NCBI RefSeq assembly: GCF_026151205.1
Contig: NC_087078.1
Coordinates: 13,995,118 to 14,059,117, forward strand
Source: Bolinopsis microptera
Taxonomy: Eukaryota > Ctenophora > Tentaculata > Lobata > Bolinopsidae
Direction of reading: 5' to 3'
DNA: 64,000 nucleotides
Made by a program: the position numbers and the translations under genes. Under the pieces are notes generated by a model that ran no database searches, was not told the DNA's origin, and saw only the letters and a program-made list of their open reading frames with translations. Positions 47,901-59,708 of this stretch are shown here, one piece after another. Within the stretch, counting starts at the first letter, position 1. Every line of letters starts with the position of its first letter.

Positions 47901-50900
47901 CGATATCGGAAATAATCGCACGGACGACAGGTTTTTTGTTTTTCCCAAAAACTTCAGAGCTTTTTTTCCCCATCGTTCCCGATTTTTACCTAAAATTTCC
48001 AATTTGTAAAGCCCTCCTGCTTTTTATATCGGCCTCTTAGCTTCTGTCTTTAATGCTCTCTCCGGGGGCCCTGTAAATGGGGGTTGTAAAAAGATTTAAA
48101 AAAAGTTGGTTTACAGTTTTCAGCCAATCAGAATGAATCAAACGGGGTTTTTTTTTCCAAAATGAAACGCTTTTTCAGGGTTTGCGTACGAAATTTTAGG
48201 GGGCCTTTTACCCCCAAGGGAAAAAACATAATTTTATTTTTTTAAAATGTTTGTGGGTTCGCAAGCTGAATTTCAAAATTTTAATTTGCAAACTTTTAAA
48301 GGGGATAGGGGGAATTTTTACTTGAGGGCCCTTTACCGTTGACCAAAAAAAAAAGTTTTTCGGGGGGCCGGGGGGGGAGGGGGGAGAGATAGAAAAAAGC
48401 TAAAATGTTTGGGAAAAGGGTTTTTAAAAATTTGGTTTTTTAAAAAAATTTTAAAACGAAACAAGCAGCATTTAAAAAAAAACATGGTTTAGCCCTAATC
48501 AGAAGTAACCCCACCCCGTAAAAAAAGTGCCCCAAGGTTTCGCGCAATTTTAAGTAACACGTTTAAAGATTAAATTTGATTAAATTCCCTAAAATGCCGA
48601 AAAAAACCCGACAAGTAAGTATTTTAGTTAGGTTATGAATGGTGATAGGGAAAAGGGGTTTTTCCCAAATTTAGGGCTGCAAAATTTAGCGGTCAATCCA
48701 AAAAATAGATTTTTAGGGAATCGTTTTTTAATAAAAAAACTTTGCATAAAAAACCATTTTTATGTAACCTGACAGTTCTGGCCCCCCCCAAAAGTTCCGC
48801 CCCCAAACTTTGATCCTTTTTTCCTTTTATGGGGTGATGGGGACCCAATTCCCAAAAAAAAGTTTTAAAAAAAAAACCTTTCTTGGTTGGGACGTAAATC
48901 CGGACCTCGCAAGGGGCTGGTCGGATCCCCAATTTCCGGTGGGAAAAATTACTGAAAACCCCCAAGGGTATTTTACCCCTTTTAAATGGTTTTTTTTCTA
49001 AAAAAGGGTTTAAATTTTCATGAAATTTTTAATTTCCCCCAAAAACCACCCATTGTTTTAGTAACATAGATTTCTATTGAAAAAAAAAAAGGTTTAAATG
49101 AATGGGGTTTTTAGCCCCAAACCTCAAATTTTCAAATTTCCCCCTTTTTGCCCTGGGAAAAGAGTCATCTTTAAGCAATTTTTAAGTAGTTTTTTATGAA
49201 ACATCGCGTTTGGTCTGTCAACATTGGTTTACTTTGCATATGACGTTTTTACTTGTCCGGGCTTAAACACAAAACTTTTATAAAATAGATAAGGGAAATC
49301 TGTCTCTTAGGGGAAAAACTAATAAGAATTTTTAAGAACTCAAAGCAGAAAATTTTTAGAATGCAGCAACGTTGTGTCAAGGTGTGCTACAAATAGAAAT
49401 TTTCAATTTTCGGTATATTTCGCAGGGTTTTCCCGTCTTTTTTGCTTTTTTTTTCTAGAAATTGCTACGAAGGGGGGGTAGGGGACCAAAAATTTGGGGT
49501 TTCAAAGGGGGTTTTCTGTGGCGTTGGGTTTTGGGACCCCCCAGCTTGTTAAAAATAAATTGCTTTTAAAAAAGGGCAAATTTAAAAATATCATGGGTTT
49601 ACTTTTTTTAAGTTTCGGGAGTCAAAGAAAAACCAAAAGATTTTTGGCTGAAATTTGGGTTGAAATTTTTCCCAAAAAAATTTATTTCGGGGGTCCGGGA
49701 AAACCAGGCTTGAGACTCTCTTAAAAGGGACTCGCTTTTTTAATTTTAAGTTGGGATGTATTAAAATCCCAGGAAAACTAAATGTTGTACAGTATGGGCT
49801 ATGTTTTGGGTAAGTTCAACCCGCTAAGTGTTTAAAAACAGTGTTAAAATTTCATCGGTTTTAAAAAAGGTCAAGGGTTAAAAATTTTTGTTTAGAAAAA
49901 AGCTTACTTTGGAAAAAAAAAACCCTTTTTGTAAAACCCTGGGCAACCCCAAATTTTATATGGGAATTCCCATCTATTTTGATCGGAAAAAAATGAAACA
50001 AAAAATTTTCCCCCCTTTGAGTCCCCAGTTTTTACTGGCCCCTTTTGAGGTCTTTCGTCGTTTTAGTCTCACCCCTTTAAAAGTAACCCGGGAACCGTTT
50101 CCATCGGGTTTAAAATGGTTTCAGGCACCCTGGGGGTTTTCCCCAAAAAATTGTAGTGGTGAAAAATTGGATGGAAAATTTAAACATTAAAAATCCCACT
50201 GTACGTGATTTTTTTTAAATGTTTTTCCCAGGTGGCCATGAAAAAACCCTTTTAAACTGATTCCCCCCTAATCCAACCCAACTCTAAAAAAAAAAGAATT
50301 TTGGGCCAAAAACCCCCAACCTTTAGAAAGAATATTTGAAAAAAATTTATTAATAAAGGGAATTAAACAAAGTGATCAAGACAGTTTTCGCCAATTTCGC
50401 CCAAGGGGGGGATTTTAAAAGTCATGAGGGTGATTCGGAATCACGTTCCACTGTTGGGGGGTTTTTTTTGGGAAAAAACCCTTTAAGGTCGAAGGGAGAG
50501 TAAAGACGCTCCAAACAACCATTCCCCCCCACATTTTAAATTTTCAATAAATTAAAAAAAACCCTTTTCTTTTTTTTTAAAAATTAAAGATTTATAAAGA
50601 TACAAAATTTAAACCCTTTTTTTTAACGAGCAAACCCCAAAAAATTTTAAAATTTTTTTTCGATTTGATAAAAGGCAGGGGTCCCCCAATTTAAATTTTT
50701 TAGTTTCAGGAGTTTCAAAAAAAATGGCAAATTCGAAAACGAAAAAAAAAATTTGGAAAAAAAAAAAAAATTAAAAACAAAATTTTTTCCTTTTTTTAAT
50801 TAAATTTTTTTTTGTGACAAAGAAAAAGGGAAGGGGGGGGGGAAAACAAGGTTTCTAAAAATTTTTAAATTTCACGATAAAAAAATTTTGTCCCAGTATC

Positions 50901-52140
50901 AAATAAGCCTGTCCCAGTCCTTTTCCCGGGAAATATTAAAAAAATAGGGGACTAGATAGAAGGGTAAAATGCGAGGGCCCCAGAAAAAATATCCCGAGTC
51001 AGTTCACTATCCCAAATATTTGTGGATTTTCCCAAATGAAAATGAAGGTTTTTTAAATTCCCAGACAAAATAAATTAAAAGGCAGCTTCCCGGGGAACAG
51101 AAAAAACGGGGGATTTGAAACTTAAAAACCCCAAAAGAGGATAGGGCCCGGGAACCCGTAAAAAATAAAATGAAGTTTTATTTTTAAAATAATTTTTTAG
51201 AAGACCTTTTTTATGGTTTTTTTTGAAATTTAGAAAAAACCTTACACAAGAGGCTTCGGGCATAAAAAAAAAAGTTTAAAGTAAAGTGATCCCCGGGGCA
51301 ATAAAAGATTTTAAACGCAAAACATTTTACACCCCCCGCCCAAAAAATTGCCACCAAAATGGAAAAAATACAAAAATTTTGAAAGGCAGACGGATAGAAA
51401 AAAGAACGAATTATGAAAAAAAGAACCCTAGAATGGGTCCCCTTTTTAAAATTTTATTAAAAAGAACGGCACAAGTGCCCCAAAAAACCAAAGGCGATAT
51501 GAAATGGTATGGAAGTTAGACCTAGGGAAATTGAAAAAAATCGCCCCCAAGGGCCCCCGTCGCCTTTTCATTCCCCCAATCTCCTTAAAAATGAACAATT
51601 TAAAAACCGGGGGGATTTTTTTATTTTAAAAAACCAAAAATATTTTACTTTTTTTTTGATCCGTTGGGCCAAAAAAAAAGTGCTAACAGACTAATGGTTG
51701 TGAAATAAGCCCCCTTTATCCCCAAAGTGTGAAAAATTTCTAACATAGCAGTAACCCGTGTTTTTTTTAAGGTGGGGTTTTCCCCCGGGGAGGGAAATAA
51801 CACACAAAATTAAAAAGGAAATTAAAAAGGAATTAAAAAAGGAATTTAAAAGGAAAATTAAACAGGGAAAATTAAAAAGGAAAAATTAAAAATGAATTTC
51901 CCCAAAGGGGAACACTAAACAAAAATCGTCTTTGGCTAGATCAATTAGAAAATGTTTTTATTAAATTTGAGGGGGTTTTTTAAAAAACTTGGCCCATTTT
52001 GATGAGATACCCAATTTTCGAAAAAAATAAAAATAAAATAGAAAAATTTTAATTTTCTGGGGGGGGGGATGAAAAAAAAAAATTTGGGGAAAAAAAAGTA
52101 AAACCTGGGTTAAAAAAAAAGACAGATACCCAAAAAGAAA
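41990..52140. other. homopolymer-rich block, probable low-quality consensus
   Basis: Over about 10 kb the texture changes abruptly. Runs of four to eight identical bases of all four kinds follow one another constantly, including a 22-base C run near 47570 and GGGCCCCGGGCCCC patches near 45630-45780 and 46270-46540. Flanking DNA at both ends is normal. Open frames on either strand are rich in Lys, Phe, Pro and Gly, as expected from run inflation, and none has a recognisable domain. The simplest reading is uncorrected long-read or low-coverage consensus. No genes are annotated here; real genes may be hidden by indels. Confidence 0.75.
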
Positions 52141-53717
52141 CAAATCAAATGTTTGGTTCGATCCACACTACTGATATGTAAGATCAGACACAGCAAATTA
52201 TGACGCTCTCAAAGCATTTCACAATAAAGGATAATTTATATAGATTAACTCCCGATTTCAATTCAGGGAGACTAATCTATTCTTGCAAAAATGTTAAAAC
52301 AAACTAAATATTTTACAACATCTAGGATTAAGGACAAAGTGACTAATATAGAGTACGAGAACACATGATTTCCATCACAATACAATCTATTAAATAAGTA
52401 ATAACTAGGATTAAATATCTTAATCCATCATCAAAGATTGTACAGTATGAATATCAGACCATTAAAGTGTTTTTCTACGATCCAATTCAGAATTTTGACA
52501 CTAACTGTAAAGGAAAAAAGGTGCAGGGCAGAACTAATCTATAGATCACATCTAAGAGATTTCTTTCGATCACAGGCCTTCTTTGAAAACGACAAAAAGT
52601 AGCCGGGCCCGAACAGGCAGTCCGAAAGAAATAAAAACTACAAACAGACAGTATAATGGTCAACATCAATCTGACATATTTTGTTCCTTCTAGTACCCTG
52701 AACCTCTTGATTTGGATTTAAGTAACACGATCTTAGTTCGGAAATTTAATTCAAATGCATAGCATGAGTATATAAAGGAAAATCTTCAGATAACTGCAAA
52801 CTGATTGACAAACTAAACCATCCCTCATCAGAGTGGTAGTCATGACAGGACCATGTTACTTTGATATTAAGTAAAGCTAACATCTTTCGCTAGGGTCTTT
52901 AAACGAAGTAAATGTCGGGCAGCTAAATATAAACAAGTGTAGACAACTGGACGATTTTTAAAAAATGTCGTACGAGCAATCGAAAAGGTCATCAAAATAT
53001 ATCTTAACTACAGGAACAACATAAACATGAAGGAGGTACCGATGTTACTGTGCAGTATGATAACACGAGGTGCAGTGAGCAGCACATCACTGATGACACT
53101 CATATCGCTCGATTTTACAATCCAATAATCAAATTTTACAATCTAACTCAGCGCGCGGCTCCTCTAGCTAATACGTTACTTTTCTCCAATTGGCAGTTTG
53201 CGTGCACGTGTCTTTTCTGAGGCCCCAATTGGTTCTGAATGATCACGTGAATGCTGGTCACGCGCACATCAACTTCCAATGAGCGTACTGCCATTTTTTC
53301 TGAGGCGATGGAGGTCGTAAATCACTCAGCCCGAATAAAGATTTGGCGGAATGACAGGCTGAGCGCGGCCCAGTAATTTTAGATCAAAATATATCGTCAA
53401 TTCTAAATATTTACAATGCAACATTTCATTAATTTACATACAAGCGTACTCCAGCCCCTGCACGCATCCGTTCTTATGCGGCGCGGCTCAAGCCGCGCAC
53501 GCACGTATTATTTTATACTTTTTGCTTTCTAATAAATATCGTGTCAATGTGTACGTCTAAATGTTCATGCTTTGTGTAAACCGAATCCAATTGAGATTAG
53601 TGACAAGGATAAGGACCCAAGTGCCTGTACGGCTTTTTTGTTTTTCGGACCCCTGTGGACCACTACTCTTGAAGTCGCTCTACAACTATTGAACATTTAT
53701 AACTGTTATATAATATA
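52141..53717. other. intergenic, repeat fragments only
   Basis: Normal-looking AT-rich sequence resumes. At 53340-53372 GCGGAATGACAGGCTGAGCG CGGCCCAGT resembles words at 40412, 41302 and 60417. Around 53450-53510 a GC-rich stretch has GCGGCGCGGCTCAAGCCGCG, a hairpin. No gene recognised. Confidence 0.55.
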
Positions 53718-56260
53718 GGGGGGGGGGGTGTCATGTCCGTCTATGTCCGCCTATGTCCTGTCCTTTTTGGATTCTATGAGACAACGGACGTGTTTTTTGG
53801 GACATAGGCGGACACGGACGGACATTGGCGGACACGGACGGACATTGGCGGACTCGGACGGACATTGGCGGACTCGGACGGACATTGGCGGACCCGGACG
53901 GACATTGGCGGACTTGGATGGACATTGGTGGACATTAGCGGACATTGGTGGACATTAGCGGACTAACATTTTTAGGACTGAAGAGTACTGAAGAGTACTG
54001 AGGAGGATGGCTGAGAAGGATGGCTGAGGAGGATGGCTGAGGAGGATGACTGAGGAGGATGACTGAGAGGGAGGAGAAGGATCAGGAAGACCCAGGAGGA
54101 GGAGGAGGAGGAGGACCCAGAAGGATGACTCAGGAGGAGGAGGACTCAGGAGGAGGACTGAGGAGGACTGAGAAGGAGGAGGACTGAGGAGGATGGCTGA
54201 AGAGGATGGCTGAGGAGGATGACTGAGAGGGAGGAGGAGGAAAAGGAGGAAGAGGACTGAGGAGGAGGAGGAGAAGGACTGAGGAGGAGAAGGAGGACCC
54301 AGGAGGAGGAGGACCCAGGAGGAGGAGGACCCAGGAGGAGGACCCAGGAAAAGGCCCCAGAAGGGGGAGGAGGACTGGGGAGGAGGAGAACTGTTGAGGA
54401 CTGATGAGGAGGACTGAGGACGAGGAGGAAGAGTAGGAGGAGGACTGAGGAGGGGAGGAGGAAGAGGACTGGGGAGGATCAGGAAGACCCAGGAGGACCC
54501 AGGAGGAGGAGGAGGAGGAGGAGGACCCAGGAGGAGGAGTAGGACTGAGGAGGACTGAGGAGGAGGACTGACGATGACTGAGAAGGAGGAGGACTGAGGA
54601 GTACTGAGGAGGATGGCTGAGGAGGATGGCTGGGGAGGATGGCTGAGGAGGATGACTGAGGAGGATGACTGAGAGGGAGGAGGAGGAGGACTCAGGAGGA
54701 GGACTCAGAAGGAAGAGGAGGAGGACTCAGGAGGAGGACTCAGGAGGAGGACTTAGGAGAAATGAGAAGGAGGACTGAGGAGAACTGAGGAGGAGGATGA
54801 GGAGGAGGACTGGGGAGGAGGAGAACTGTTGAGGACTGATGAGGACTGAAGACGAGGAGGAAGAGTATGAGGAGGACTGAAGAGGGGAGGAGGAAGAGGA
54901 CTGGGGAGGATCAGGAAGACCCAGGAGGACCCAGGAGGAGGACCCAGGAGGAGGAGGAGGACTGAGGAGGACTGAGGAGGAGGACTGACGATGACTGAGA
55001 AGGAGGAGGACTGAGGAGTACTGAGGAGGATGGCTGGGGAGGATGGCTGAGGAGGATGACTGAGGAGGATGACTGAGAGGGAGGAGAAGGATCAGGAAGA
55101 CCCAGGAGGAGGAGGAGGAGGAGGACCCAGAAGGATGACTCAGGAGGAGGAGGACTCAGGAGGAGGACTGAGGAGGACTGAGAAGGAGGAGGACTGAGGA
55201 GGATGGCTGAAGAGGATGGCTGAGGAGGATGACTCAGAAGGAAGAGGAGGGGGACTCAGGAGGAGGACTCAGGAGGAGGACTTAGGAGAAATGAGAAGGA
55301 GGACTGAGGAGAACTGGAGGAGGAGGAGGAGGAGGAGGACTGAATAGGAGGAGGAGAAGGAGGGGGACTGGGGAGGAGGAGGACTGATGAGATGGATGAG
55401 GAGGAGGACCCAGGAGGAGGAGGACTGAGGACCGAGGAGGAAGAGGAGGAGGATGAAGAGGAGGAGGAGGACCCAGGAGGAGGAGGACTGAGGAGGAGGA
55501 CTGAGGAGGACTAAGGAGGATGGCTGAGGAGGATTACTGAGAGGGAAGAGGAGGAGGAGGAGGAGGAGGAGGAGGTGGACTGAGGAGGACTGAGAAGGAG
55601 GAGGAGGAGGAGGACTGAATAGGAGGAGGAGGAGGGGGACTGGGGGAGGACTGAGGAGGAGGATGGAGGACTGAGAAGAAGGATGAGGAGGAGGACTGAG
55701 GAGGACTGAGGACTGAGGAGGAAGAGGAGGAGGATGAAGAGGAGGAGGAGGACTGGGGAGGAGGAGGACTCTTGAGGACTGATGAGGAGGACTGAGGACG
55801 AGGAGGAGGAGTAGGAGGAGGACTGAGGAGGGGAGGAGGAAGAGGACTGAGGAAGATCAGGAAGATCCAGGGGGAGGAGGAGGAAGAGTAGGAGGAGGAA
55901 GCATCTAAATGTTATTTCCATTTTTGTCCGTTTTTGTCCATTTTTGTCCGTTTTTGTCCGCTCTATTTTTTGTCCGTTTTGAAAATATAGGGTACCGAAC
56001 GGACAAAAAACATGATCCCCTATAACAGCAAAAATTGAACATTTTATTTAGCAATTTAGGTGTCCATTAATGTCCGCCTATGTCCGCCTATGTCCGCCTA
56101 TGTCCGTCTATGTCCGCCTATGTCCGCCTATGTCCGCCTATGTCCGCCTATGTCCGCCTATGTCCGCCTATGTCCGTCTATGTCCGCCTATGTCCGCCTA
56201 TGTCCTGTCCTTTTTGGATTCTATGAGACAAGCGGACATAGACGGACGTGACACCCCCCC
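53718..56260. mobile_element. poly-G-ended foldback element B, 2.5 kb
   Basis: It starts with a G run then TGTCATGTCCGTCTATGTCC and ends GACGGACGTGACA plus a C run; AATATA flanks both sides as a 6-bp target duplication. The left arm leads into a 20-bp array based on GGACATTGGCGGACTCGGAC (to about 53965). The right arm is preceded by about 14 copies of GTCCGCCTAT (56073-56200) and by TTTTTGTCCG repeats (55920-55980). CCTTTTTGGATTCTATGAGA is in both arms, in the same orientation. The centre is a 1.9-kb polypurine array instead of the 250-bp repeats of element A. It borders the 3' end of the CR1 ORF2 at 56261. Confidence 0.85.
53965..55905. repeat. 1.9-kb polypurine GGA-type minisatellite
   Basis: The plus strand is almost entirely purine with regularly spaced C or CT, built from GGAGGAGGACTGAGGAGGA, GGATGGCTGAGGA and GACCCAGGAGGAGGA units. 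Longer segments repeat: about 54000-54240 reappears at about 55025-55240. The composition suits triplex or G-quadruplex folding. Open frames of Ser/Leu/Pro repeats on the minus strand are not genes. Confidence 0.93.
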
Positions 56261-59131
56261 AATATATAACGACAATCCCAAATGTGATTCGAATAAAGTA
56301 TGGTATAAATCCTTATAATACTGTTTAGGGACAATGTGTCGTATTCTGCATAACTTACCTACTTCACATTTAAGTTTTGAGTTAAGTGACCGTGTGTGAG
56401 TTTTCCAATTAAGTTGATCATCGATAATGACACCTAGAAATTTAGCTTCTTGGACTTTTTTAATGACGACATTGTTCAAAGTTAATATGTTCTCGTCATT
56501 TTCTACTTCCTCTTTGGCACGTGACGGTCTAAAGTGGATAAAACAGCATTTCTTAATGTTAATATGTAATAAGTTTAGTTTCATATACTTATAAACAGAT
56601 GCTAAAACTTCATTTCCCTTTTCGTACAGTCTTCTGACACATGTTTCTTCAATAAATATGTTAGTGTCATCGGCAAATAGTATAAACGTTCCTACAATTG
56701 ATGAGTTTCGGATGTCATTTATGTAGATGATAAACAGCAGGGGACCTAAACAGGACCCTTGGGGCACTCCGTAGACAACGGGCAGTTTCTCAGAGTCTTC
56801 ACCTAATACTGAGACATACTGGTATCTATTCGACAGGTAACTTGCTATAAGGTTGTTTGCATTTCCACGGATCCCATAATTTTCTAACTTATGCAGTAAC
56901 TTTTCATGTGAGATTGTATCAAAAGCTTTGCTAAGATCAATAAATATTCCAAGTACGTGTTGTTTTTTCTTGAGACGTGATTCTATGTGGTTAACTGAGT
57001 AATTTAAAGCATAACTAGTCGAATGATTTTTACGGAATCCGTACTGGTTTTCATACAAGGAATTCTGTGAATGAAAGAAGCTATATAATCTGTTGAATAT
57101 AATTTTTTCAAATATTTTACCAAATACTGCAAGTGTCGACACAGGTCTATAATTTTCAAGGAGTTCCTGGTTATCTTTCTTGTAAATTGGACTAATCCTT
57201 CCAATCTTAAGGTCATCAGGGAATATGCCATCTTTCATACATTCATTGTACAGTACAGTAAGTAGAGGAGTGACTATTTTTGAGGACTGTTTTACAACAT
57301 GAATAGGAATATCACTTGCCTTACCGTTCTTAAGTTCAGATATGATTTTGCTAACCTCGTCTGTTGTGCAGTCATGCATGTAAATGCTGGAGGTGTTTGA
57401 GAGCGGTAAATAGTCATAGAAACTAGGTAGATTGTTTATGTTCATTTGACCAAGTTCATTGTAAGCAGTATTTAGGTCAGAGGCCAATGATACGAAATAC
57501 TTATTGAATTCGTTTGCTATGATCCTCCTGTTCGTTATCTTAACGTTGTCTATGGTGAACAGCGGCTTTATTTCACGCCGCCGTTTTCCTCTTATACTAT
57601 TAATTAGTTCCCAGGTCTTTTTACTATTCCCGCTATTTTCTGCAAATTTACCAGAGAAGTAATCTGTTTTCACTGTTTGACGTGTTTTCTTTAGGACTTT
57701 TCTGTATTCTTTGTAGATAAGGTAGCGACTACGTTTTAGTGAGCATTCAGGGCACTGGCAAATCCCGCCCTTGTTATCAGTTTCCCCGAGTTTACATTTT
57801 CTATTTCTTATCTCAACCCAATTTTCGTACAGTTTATGCTGAATATTAATTGAGCAAATGAGACCGGGAGTTATCCAAGGGTTAACCTTAACAGTTCTCT
57901 TAGAGGTTTTCGGGGTTTCTAGTTTAAACGATTTTTCGATGCAGTTTTTGTAAGTGTCATGGAATTCAGTGAAGTTATGGATTATTTTAGTTTTAAGCTC
58001 ATCTTCAAGATCCACTAGGAAGCCGTTAACATTTGATTGACAGAAATCGTAATACTGTTTAATAGAAGTTTTTCCAGAGTTGACTTCAACATTCCAGTTA
58101 AATATGTTAAAAATAGGCGAGTGGTGAGTTATTCGTTCTTTTAGGGTGCCTGAAGTAATAACATTCTCAATGTCGTTGGTAATTATGTTGTCTATGCAAG
58201 ATGCTTTACAGCCTGGTTTTTCGTGAGTAGCAATAGATATTAACGGACAAAATCCTTTACTGAACAATATTTCTTCATATTTTTGTACATTTTTGTTATC
58301 TTTATCATGAAGATCGATATTAAAGTCTCCAGCTAGATAACTAAACTTCGGCATGTGATCAAGAAGGTTAGAAAGTTCAACTAGAGCTTGGGAAATACAG
58401 CCACTTGGTGGACGATACAAAACACCTACATTAACAGGTTGATCTTCGTTACTTAATGATAAGACAAGTATTTCTAGATGTTCTGTGACTTGTGATATAT
58501 TTTCAATTACTGTAGCATTTAATCTATCGTCAACATAAAGGGCTACTCCAGTGCCCTTTTGTTTGTTAGGTGCTGTGTCCTGATAGTAACTATCATAACC
58601 GTCGAGCTGAAATAGGTTGCTTAATTCTTTTCCAGTGTTGGTTTCAGCTAGGGCTATTACGGAGAATTTTGTTTTGTACCTACAGGTTTCAATGGCAAGG
58701 TTGTCAAAATTTGATTTATTTCCATCAATATTTTGAAAGAGAATAGATGATTGTTTCTTTACTTGGTTGCAGAGAATATTGGTAAGGTCAGATGCAGTGT
58801 ATGAGTTACAATTATTTAAAGTATTCGAGATTTTGGTTGTGTATTCGTCTAGGTTGTTGTCGTCGTTGTCATTGTCAGTGAGTAGTTTAAATGGGTTGTA
58901 TTTAACCTTGTCTAAATGGATACAACGAGTACAGTAAAACTCATTAGATTGGCTATTTGTATTGGATTTGCGATAGCATTTATGGTGCATTATGCAGTCA
59001 CAGTGGAAACATTCAACTATTGTTTGGCCGATGACTATGTTCTTAGAACAGACAAGACATACCTCCTTAATGAGGGGAGTCATGTGGTTGGTAGCCATCC
59101 ACGTGACCCTGACTAGCAGCAGCAGGAACAA
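56261..59131 (-). CDS. CR1-like non-LTR retrotransposon ORF2 (endonuclease-reverse transcriptase)
   Basis: Long open frame of about 957 residues of element sequence; the frame runs on to 56198 through the neighbouring element. It encodes target-primed retrotransposition functions. Order: a Cys/His-rich PHD-like finger (about 25-70: CLVC...CFHCDCIMHHKC...CTRC), an apurinic-type endonuclease with LAGDFNIDL (about 267) and THHSP (about 335), then reverse transcriptase with NYRPVSTLAVFGKIFEK, QYGFRKNHST, FIDLSKAFDTISHEKLL, GVPQGSCLGPLLFIIYINDI and the catalytic FADDTNIF (about 816). The frame has no internal stop or frameshift, so the copy is young. The last residues before the border (LFESHLGLSLYI) suggest that the C-terminal tail has been cut off, where poly-G element B begins. 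It overlaps ORF1 by 65 bases. Confidence 0.93.
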
Positions 59132-59708
59132 CAGGACCAGTTTCTCTTCCAGCAGTCACATCCCTGAAGGATCTACTGTCTACCTTTGTGGACCTCCTCT
59201 TCCTTTTGTCGATACCACCGTTAATCCTGAGAAGAACAGTGTTACGAATAAATTGACCTAACTTTGCTAGTCCCCTCCAGTTGAGGTGAAGGAAGTCTGG
59301 TTTTTGGTGTTTGTTGAGGTCGCGAGAGAGAGAGCGGTCAAGTAGACCATCTCTATCACAGAACTCATCAAATCCATCCGCATAACTGACACCAAAATTG
59401 GACGGGAGCAGCCTACGTCGAATCAAACTGTTAAAATATATAAGTTTTCTATTTAAGTCAGCACGTTTAGAGGGAATTGCTGGACAAACAAAAACATGTA
59501 TACACGGATTGACAGATTGTATCTGTGCAATCTTTGAAGCTAATGCGTTATAAATAATTTCAATGTCATGTTGGTTCTTGACGTCTTCGTTTTTGAGGTC
59601 GTTGACCCCGCACAATATTACACAGTTTCTATACCCCAACGTGACATAAGGATCTATATTATCAATGACCGGAGCGAAGAGCGCGCGCGCAGCGGCGCGA
59701 AAGCACAT
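59067..59708 (-). CDS. CR1-like retrotransposon ORF1, SGNH-esterase domain, 5' truncated
   Basis: About 200 residues of an SGNH/GDSL hydrolase-like domain, as found in ORF1 proteins of CR1-type elements. Visible are CVILCGVNDL (block with the conserved Asn), HVFVCPAIPSK, and the terminal catalytic pair in DFLHLNWRGL (DxxH). The N-terminal part with the catalytic Ser is missing: before about residue 15 the frame runs into a GC-rich dispersed repeat (59688-59709). The C-terminus overlaps the ORF2 start in another frame. Confidence 0.85.
   Translation of the reverse strand: MCFRAAARALFAPVIDNIDPYVTLGYRNCVILCGVNDLKNEDVKNQHDIEIIYNALASKIAQIQSVNPCIHVFVCPAIPSKRADLNRKLIYFNSLIRRRLLPSNFGVSYADGFDEFCDRDGLLDRSLSRDLNKHQKPDFLHLNWRGLAKLGQFIRNTVLLRINGGIDKRKRRSTKVDSRSFRDVTAGRETGPVVPAAASQGHVDGYQPHDSPH

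Noticed and set aside
43279-51694. Numerous 60-160 aa open frames in the 42-52 kb block
   Set aside because: Composition follows inflated homopolymers; no domain, and the sequence itself is suspect.
55511-55921. 136-residue Ser/Leu/Pro open frame
   Set aside because: Reverse-strand reading of the GGA minisatellite.
56060-56318. MSAYVRLCPP repeated open frames (also at 34614 and 53728)
   Set aside because: Translations of the GTCCGCCTAT arrays in the poly-G elements.
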